Origin: Citrobacter telavivensis
Lineage (GTDB): Bacteria; Pseudomonadota; Gammaproteobacteria; Enterobacterales; Enterobacteriaceae
NCBI GenBank assembly: GCA_009363175.1
Contig: CP045205.1
Span: 620,001 to 684,000 of the forward strand
Length of the DNA: 64,000 nt
Reading direction: 5' to 3'
Shown: positions 59,694 through 64,000 of the stretch, piece by piece
How the letters are laid out: the number at the start of each line of letters is the position of its first letter
Numbering within the stretch: position 1 is the stretch's first letter
Program-made: the position numbers and the translations under genes
The notes under the pieces: generated by a model
Seen by the model: only the letters and a program-made list of their open reading frames with translations
Told to the model about the DNA's origin: nothing
The model's database searches: none

Positions 59694-60953
59694 TTAACCG
59701 CGTTTGCTCAAAATCTCTTTCTCATAGGTGCGAACGCTCTCCAGCCACTGGCTACCGGTTGGCGTGTCATGGCGCTGGCAATACATCTCCCATACCGCCT
59801 GCCACGGCAGACATTTCTGCTCTTCCAGCAGTGCCAGACGCGCGGTGTAATCACCGCTGGCTTCCAGTTGACGCAGATGTTCGGTCGGTTCCAGCAGGGC
59901 GCGCAGCAGCGCTTTTTTCATGTTGCGGGTGCCGATGACCCATGCCGCGATGCGGTTGATGGAAGCGTCGAAGAAGTCGAGACCGATGTGGACGCGGTCG
60001 AACAGGTTGTGGCGTACGATCTCGCTGGCAATCGCCTGGGTTTCATCATCCAGCAGCACCACGTGGTCGCTGTCCCAACGCACCGGGCGGCTCACGTGCA
60101 GCAGCAGACGAGGCACGTACAGCATGGCAGCGGAGATCTTGTCGGAGATCACTTCAGTGGGATGGAAGTGGCCGGCATCGAGACACAGCGCGGTCTGGCG
60201 ACTGGTGGCGTATCCCATGTAGAACTCGTTGGAGCCGACGGTGTAGCTTTCCGCGCCGATACCAAAGAGTTTGCTTTCGACGGCGTCGATATGGTGCGCC
60301 GGATTCAGTTTTTCACTGATGACCTCATCCAGCGCCTCCATCAGGCGCTGACGCGGGGCCAGACGGTCCACAGTGACATCTTTCATGCCGTCCGGGATCC
60401 AGATATTCATCACCGACGGCGTACCCAGTTGTTCACCAAAGTAAGCGGATACGCGGCGGCTGGCCTTGCAGTGGTCGATCCAGAACTGGCGGATGTTGTC
60501 ATCGGCGTGCGCCAGCGTGAAGCCATCTGCGCTCAGCGGATGCGAAAAGCAGGACGGATTGAAATCCAGACCGAGTTGATGCGCTTTTGCCCACTCCACC
60601 CAGTTTTTAAAGTGCTCCGGTTTGATATTGTCGCGGGCGACCGGGGTATCCGATTCCAGATAGATAGCATGCAGATTCAGTCGTTTGGGACCTGGGATCA
60701 GGCTGATCGCCTGTTCCAGATCGGCGCGTAGCTCACGGGCATTGCGCGCTTTACCCGGATAGTTGCCGGTGGCCTGAATACCGCCGGTTAGCGACCCTTC
60801 CGGGTTTTCGAAACCGGCTACGTCATCGCCCTGCCAGCAGTGCATCGAGACCGGCAGACGATCGAGCTGGCGCAAAGCCTCCTCGACATCAATACCTACT
60901 GCGGCGAAGCGTTGTTTCGCCAGTTCCCAGGCTTGTTCCAGTTGAGTGGTCAT
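59694..60953 (-). CDS. rhaA: L-rhamnose isomerase
   Basis: RhaA converts L-rhamnose to L-rhamnulose using Mn/Zn. The product is 419 residues using the ATG at 60953, identical in length to E. coli. The TIM barrel metal ligands fall in AVESKLFGIG, LDAGHFHPTEVISDK and the HVSRPVRWDSDHVV segments. Its ATG overlaps the rhaB stop (ATGA); the open frame extends two codons upstream but that ATG would overlap more and has no support. Confidence 0.98.
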   Translation of the reverse strand: MTTQLEQAWELAKQRFAAVGIDVEEALRQLDRLPVSMHCWQGDDVAGFENPEGSLTGGIQATGNYPGKARNARELRADLEQAISLIPGPKRLNLHAIYLESDTPVARDNIKPEHFKNWVEWAKAHQLGLDFNPSCFSHPLSADGFTLAHADDNIRQFWIDHCKASRRVSAYFGEQLGTPSVMNIWIPDGMKDVTVDRLAPRQRLMEALDEVISEKLNPAHHIDAVESKLFGIGAESYTVGSNEFYMGYATSRQTALCLDAGHFHPTEVISDKISAAMLYVPRLLLHVSRPVRWDSDHVVLLDDETQAIASEIVRHNLFDRVHIGLDFFDASINRIAAWVIGTRNMKKALLRALLEPTEHLRQLEASGDYTARLALLEEQKCLPWQAVWEMYCQRHDTPTGSQWLESVRTYEKEILSKRG

Positions 60954-62419
60954 GCGCAAAGCTCCTTTGTCTGTCGTTTTGAATGAAATTGCGCGATATA
61001 GCGGGCAATCTCACTATCAGGATTGGGGGTAAAAGTGGTCAGGTTGTCGTTGGCGGTGACCACCTGGCGGAAGTCATCGACGTTGCTCAGTTCATCCAGC
61101 GTCATCAACTGGATACCAATGTTGCCGAGCGTGGAGGCTTCAACAGGGCCGGCGATGACGCGGATACCGCAAGCATCGGCGCAAAGCTGGTTCAGCAAGA
61201 CGTTCTGGCAGCCACCGCCAACAATATGCAACTGGCTGAAAGACTCGCCGCGCAGCGTCGCCAGTTCCTGCAACACATCGGCGTACAGCAGCGCCAGGCT
61301 GTCGAAAATACAGCGGGCCAGTTCCGCATCGCTGTCGGGCACCGGCTGCCCGGACTCGCGGCAGGCGGCCTGAATTTCGGCACTCATGTTGGCGGGGTTG
61401 ATAAAGCGATCGTCATTCGGGTTGATCAGGAAACGACAAACGGGCAATGACCGCGTGGCGGCAATTAACGCGGACAGGTCGTCCACCTGACGCTCTTTCA
61501 GCACACGCTGTAACAGCCACAGTCCCATGATATTTTTCAGTACCCGATAACGCCCTTCCGCGCCGCCTTCGTTAGTGATGTTCGCTGCCAGTGCGGCGTC
61601 GTTGGTGTAAGGCGTTCTGCTTTCAAAGCCCATTAACGACCAGGTGCCGGATGAGAGATACGCGCTGTGTTTATCGGCCAGCGGCGAGGCGATTACCGCG
61701 CTGGCGGTGTCATGACTGGCGACGGCCACCACCGGGATTTGATTTTTCTGTGGGCAAATCCAGTAACCAATCACGTTGCCCGGATGCGTGGGGCGGCCAA
61801 ACCAGGCGTTGTCCGCCCCCGTCCACGCCAGCAGCGTTTCATCCCAGTCGTCGCTGTTGATATTCACCAGTTGAGTGGTGGTGGCGTTGGTGTATTCCCA
61901 GTTCAATTCCCCGGTCAGACGAAAGCTGAAGTAGTCGGGAATCAGCAGGGCGTGCGCGACCTGCGCAACCTGCTCCGGCTGTTGTTCGACCTGTGCGCGC
62001 AGTTGGTAAAGCGTGTTGAAGGGCAGGAACTGGATCCCGCTGCGTTGATAAATCGCGCATTTACCGAGCTGTTCCTGCGCGCGCTGCATCACTCCCGTGG
62101 TGCGGCTGTCACGGTAGGAAACCGGTAGTCCGACACGTTGACCTTGTTTATCGAGCAGGACATAGTCCACGCCCCAGGTATCAATACCGATACTGTCAAT
62201 GCGGATACCTTCATCGCAGACTTTTTCCAGACCCAGGCGGATGGCGTCTTCGAGGCTGTCGAGATCCCAGGTGTCGAAACCGTCCTGCTTTTGCAGGCAG
62301 TTAACGAAGCGGTGAATTTCACGCAGCGTCAGGGTGCGATGTTCACTGTCATAGCGCGCCAGCATTACGCGTCCGCTGGAGGCGCCAAGATCGACAGCGA
62401 CACAATGGCGAAAAGTCAT
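60950..62419 (-). CDS. rhaB: L-rhamnulokinase
   Basis: RhaB phosphorylates L-rhamnulose at C1. The protein is 489 residues, the E. coli length. FGGY-family signatures are VDLGASSGRVMLARYD at the N-terminus (phosphate 1), GIDTWGVDYVLLD, and ASHDTASAVIASP with YLSSGTWSLMGFE. It is the first gene of the minus-strand rhamnose operon and is divergent from rhaSR across a 300-base control region. Confidence 0.98.
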   Translation of the reverse strand: MTFRHCVAVDLGASSGRVMLARYDSEHRTLTLREIHRFVNCLQKQDGFDTWDLDSLEDAIRLGLEKVCDEGIRIDSIGIDTWGVDYVLLDKQGQRVGLPVSYRDSRTTGVMQRAQEQLGKCAIYQRSGIQFLPFNTLYQLRAQVEQQPEQVAQVAHALLIPDYFSFRLTGELNWEYTNATTTQLVNINSDDWDETLLAWTGADNAWFGRPTHPGNVIGYWICPQKNQIPVVAVASHDTASAVIASPLADKHSAYLSSGTWSLMGFESRTPYTNDAALAANITNEGGAEGRYRVLKNIMGLWLLQRVLKERQVDDLSALIAATRSLPVCRFLINPNDDRFINPANMSAEIQAACRESGQPVPDSDAELARCIFDSLALLYADVLQELATLRGESFSQLHIVGGGCQNVLLNQLCADACGIRVIAGPVEASTLGNIGIQLMTLDELSNVDDFRQVVTANDNLTTFTPNPDSEIARYIAQFHSKRQTKELCA

Positions 62420-62719
62420 AGTGAGGTCCTTCTGAGTTTCATTAAGCCCAGTCTAGAAAACCTCGTCATGGCTCACCTTCTTGTTACTGACAGGCAAAAT
62501 TGGCCGCTGGCAAGAAAGCAAAGGTGAACGTGATAACGTTCACAGTTTCCGGTAATAAGCGCGATATCCCCTGATGTGACGCCGTCCGCATTTCCGGATC
62601 TTTCCCGTCTTTTCTTGAAAAATTGACCCTGTTTGCACGGTTTCGTGTCAAAAATTTAAGGTGAGGTGGCTAACCCTTAATTACTATTTCTGACATGTTC
62701 ATTTGACCCGGATGCCATC
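62420..62719. promoter_or_regulatory. rhaBAD-rhaSR divergent control region
   Basis: The minus strand carries a CRP dyad TGTGAACGTTATCACGTTCA (about 62544-62525), matching the E. coli rhaB site. RhaS half-sites follow downstream in the order CTTGCCAGCGGCCAATTTTG and CTGTCAGTAACAAGAAGG (about 62514-62477), as in E. coli where RhaS binds to about -32 of the rhaBAD promoter. The remaining 175 bases toward rhaS should hold the RhaR sites and rhaSR promoter, which I cannot define exactly. Confidence 0.8.
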
Positions 62720-63556
62720 ATGACCGTACTGCACAGCGTGGATTTTTTTCCATCAGGTAAAGCGCCCGTGGCCATCGAGCCCCGGCTACCGCAGCCTGCT
62801 TTTCCAGAGCATCATCATGATTTTCATGAAATTGTGATTGTGGAACATGGCACCGGTATTCATGTGTTCAATGGGCAGCCCTATACCATCAGCGGCGGTA
62901 CGGTTTGCTTTGTCCGCGACCATGACCGGCACTTGTATGAACATACGGACAATCTTTGCCTGACCAATGTGCTCTACCGCTCGCCCGATGCGTTCCGCTT
63001 CCTGGCCGGACTGGATCAACTGCTGCCGCAGGAACAGGATGGCGTGTATCCCTCCCACTGGCGGGTAAATCAGGGTGCGCTGCAACAGGTGCGTCAACTG
63101 GTGGCAAAAATGGAACAGGATGGCGATGAGAGCGATCTCCCCGGCGTGGCCAATCGTGAAATTCTGTTTATGCAGTTGCTGGTGCTGCTACGCAAAAGTA
63201 GCCTGATGGAAGGGGCGGAAAATAACGATGCACGGCTGAATCATCTGATGGCCTGGCTGGAAGATCATTTTGCGGAAGAAGTGTGCTGGGAGGCGCTGGC
63301 CGGTAGGTTCTCGCTGTCCCTGCGCACATTGCATCGCCAGTTGAAGCAACAGACCGGATTGACGCCGCAGCGCTATCTCAACCGTCTGCGTTTAATCAAG
63401 GCCCGCCATCTGTTACGTCATAGCGATGAAAGCGTCACGGAGATCGCCTATCGCTGCGGTTTCGGCGACAGTAACCACTTTTCGACCCTGTTTCGCCGTG
63501 AATTTGACTGGTCGCCGCGCGACATCCGCCAGGGACGGGATGCGTTACTTCAGTAA
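62720..63556 (+). CDS. rhaS: RhaS, AraC-family activator of rhaBAD
   Basis: RhaS activates rhaBAD (and the importer) with L-rhamnose. The 278-residue protein matches E. coli in length. The N-terminal cupin sensor (HHDFHEIVIVEHGTGIHVFN) and C-terminal AraC domain (FSLSLRTLHRQLKQQTGLTP, VTEIAYRCGFGDSNHFSTLF) are present. It precedes rhaR by about 150 bases containing a REP element. Confidence 0.97.
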   Translation: MTVLHSVDFFPSGKAPVAIEPRLPQPAFPEHHHDFHEIVIVEHGTGIHVFNGQPYTISGGTVCFVRDHDRHLYEHTDNLCLTNVLYRSPDAFRFLAGLDQLLPQEQDGVYPSHWRVNQGALQQVRQLVAKMEQDGDESDLPGVANREILFMQLLVLLRKSSLMEGAENNDARLNHLMAWLEDHFAEEVCWEALAGRFSLSLRTLHRQLKQQTGLTPQRYLNRLRLIKARHLLRHSDESVTEIAYRCGFGDSNHFSTLFRREFDWSPRDIRQGRDALLQ

Positions 63557-63611
63557 CGCGAATACTATCAACGTTTTTCGCCGCCAAATTGCTGATAATC
63601 ATCGATCTGTG

Positions 63612-63700
63612 ATGCCGGATGGCGACGCGGTGGCGTCTTATCCGGCCTACGTGTTCACGTAATTTGTAGGCCGGATAAGGCGAAGCCGCCATCCGGCAAG
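63612..63700. repeat. BIME between rhaS and rhaR
   Basis: REP units GATGCCGGATGGCGACGCG...TTATCCGGCCTAC (63612-63650) and TGTAGGCCGGATAAGGCGAA...ATCCGGCA (63665-63699) lie between the rhaS stop and rhaR start. The repeat ends about 11 bases before the rhaR start, so the ribosome-binding site abuts it. Confidence 0.9.
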
Positions 63701-63710
63701 GAATATTCTG

Positions 63711-64000
63711 GTGGCGAATCAACTGATTCTTCTAAAAGACGACTTCTTTGCGAATGCCGGGCAGGCCGTCGCCGTTGCCGATCGCTATCCGCAGGATGTG
63801 TTTGCCGAACATACGCATGATTTCTGTGAGCTGGTGATTGTCTGGCGAGGCAATGGTCTGCATGTGCTGAACGACCGTCCCTATCGCATCACCCGTGGCG
63901 ATCTGTTTTATATTCGTGCCGAAGACAAGCACTCCTATACCTCCGTTAATGACCTCGTGTTGCAAAACATCATCTATTGCCCGGAGCGGCTAAAGCTGAA
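63711..64000 (+). CDS. rhaR: RhaR, AraC-family activator of rhaSR, N-terminal part
   Basis: The first 96 codons are present and the gene is cut by the window end. The protein begins (GTG) MANQLILLKDDFFANAGQAV, then HTHDFCELVIVWRGNGLHVLN and DLFYIRAEDKHSYTSVND, closely matching E. coli RhaR (MAHQLKLLKDDFF). AAGGAA precedes the GTG at 63711. RhaR binds rhamnose and activates the rhaSR promoter. The C-terminal DNA-binding domain is outside the window. Confidence 0.96.
   Translation, partial: MANQLILLKDDFFANAGQAVAVADRYPQDVFAEHTHDFCELVIVWRGNGLHVLNDRPYRITRGDLFYIRAEDKHSYTSVNDLVLQNIIYCPERLKL

Noticed and set aside
59607..60731. Open frame of 374 codons opposite rhaA
   Set aside because: rhaA on the other strand is collinear with E. 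coli over 419 residues; the opposite frame starts in a REP element.
1..64000. CRISPR arrays, rRNA, tRNA genes, transposases and prophage genes
   Set aside because: No regularly spaced repeats, no tRNA-like cloverleaf or rRNA sequence, and no transposase or integrase frame was recognised anywhere in the window; the only repeats are REP/BIME and ERIC elements.

Overview
The window is 64 kb of an enterobacterial chromosome. The products are near-identical to Escherichia coli K-12 proteins over long stretches (glnA-glnL-glnG, bipA, fdoGHI, fdhE, frvRXBA, rhaBAD), and the backbone order hemN ... glnA-bipA ... yih ... fdo ... frv ... rha is the one known from Escherichia and Salmonella. Several genes not found in this position in K-12 are interleaved, and REP/BIME and ERIC repeats are scattered through it. 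A Citrobacter-like member of the Enterobacteriaceae fits best, but the genus cannot be fixed from sequence reading alone.

Layout. 1-7.6 kb: the 3' end of hemN, the tiny membrane protein gene yshB, the nitrogen-control operon glnA-glnL-glnG with its sigma-54 promoter and NtrC sites, and bipA. 7.6-20.3 kb: the sulfoquinovose (plant sulfolipid sugar) catabolic cluster ompL-yihO-yihP-yihQ-[TauE-family transporter]-yihR-yihS-yihT-yihU, divergent from yihV-yihW. The enzymes form a complete sulfo-Embden-Meyerhof route, from glycoside hydrolysis to dihydroxypropanesulfonate. 20.3-23.4 kb: an AT-rich leader and a type Va autotransporter. 23.5-28.2 kb: yihX-yihY-dtd-fabY, an HSL-type esterase and a divergent ribbon-helix-helix/PIN toxin-antitoxin pair. 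28.2-38.6 kb: fdhE, a sensor kinase/response regulator/secreted VWA-protein triad, the selenoprotein formate dehydrogenase-O genes fdoGHI, and fdhD. 38.7-49.1 kb: a small YdgH/BhsA-type secreted protein, the frv PTS operon, and a divergent seven-gene cluster (phosphofructokinase-like kinase, ascorbate/galactitol-type PTS IIB and IIC, class II aldolase, an 89-residue protein, PTS IIA, P-loop kinase). 49.1-52.5 kb: azlCD with a divergent XRE-cupin regulator, and a carbohydrate-porin-like protein. 52.5-64 kb: a rhamnose regulon with rhaB-A-D, an ABC importer, an iron alcohol dehydrogenase and rhaM on one strand, and rhaS-rhaR (cut by the window end) on the other.

The accessory parts that look least described are: the VWA/kinase/regulator triad, which splits the K-12 fdoGHI-fdhE gene order and carries a tandem 11-bp repeat in its promoter; the PTS/kinase/aldolase cluster, whose kinase has lost recognisable fructose-6-phosphate ligands; the TauE-type exporter candidate inside the sulfoquinovose cluster; and the four-hairpin insertion in an ERIC element lying in the glnA 3' untranslated region. 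Most other genes are intact orthologues of known enterobacterial genes.
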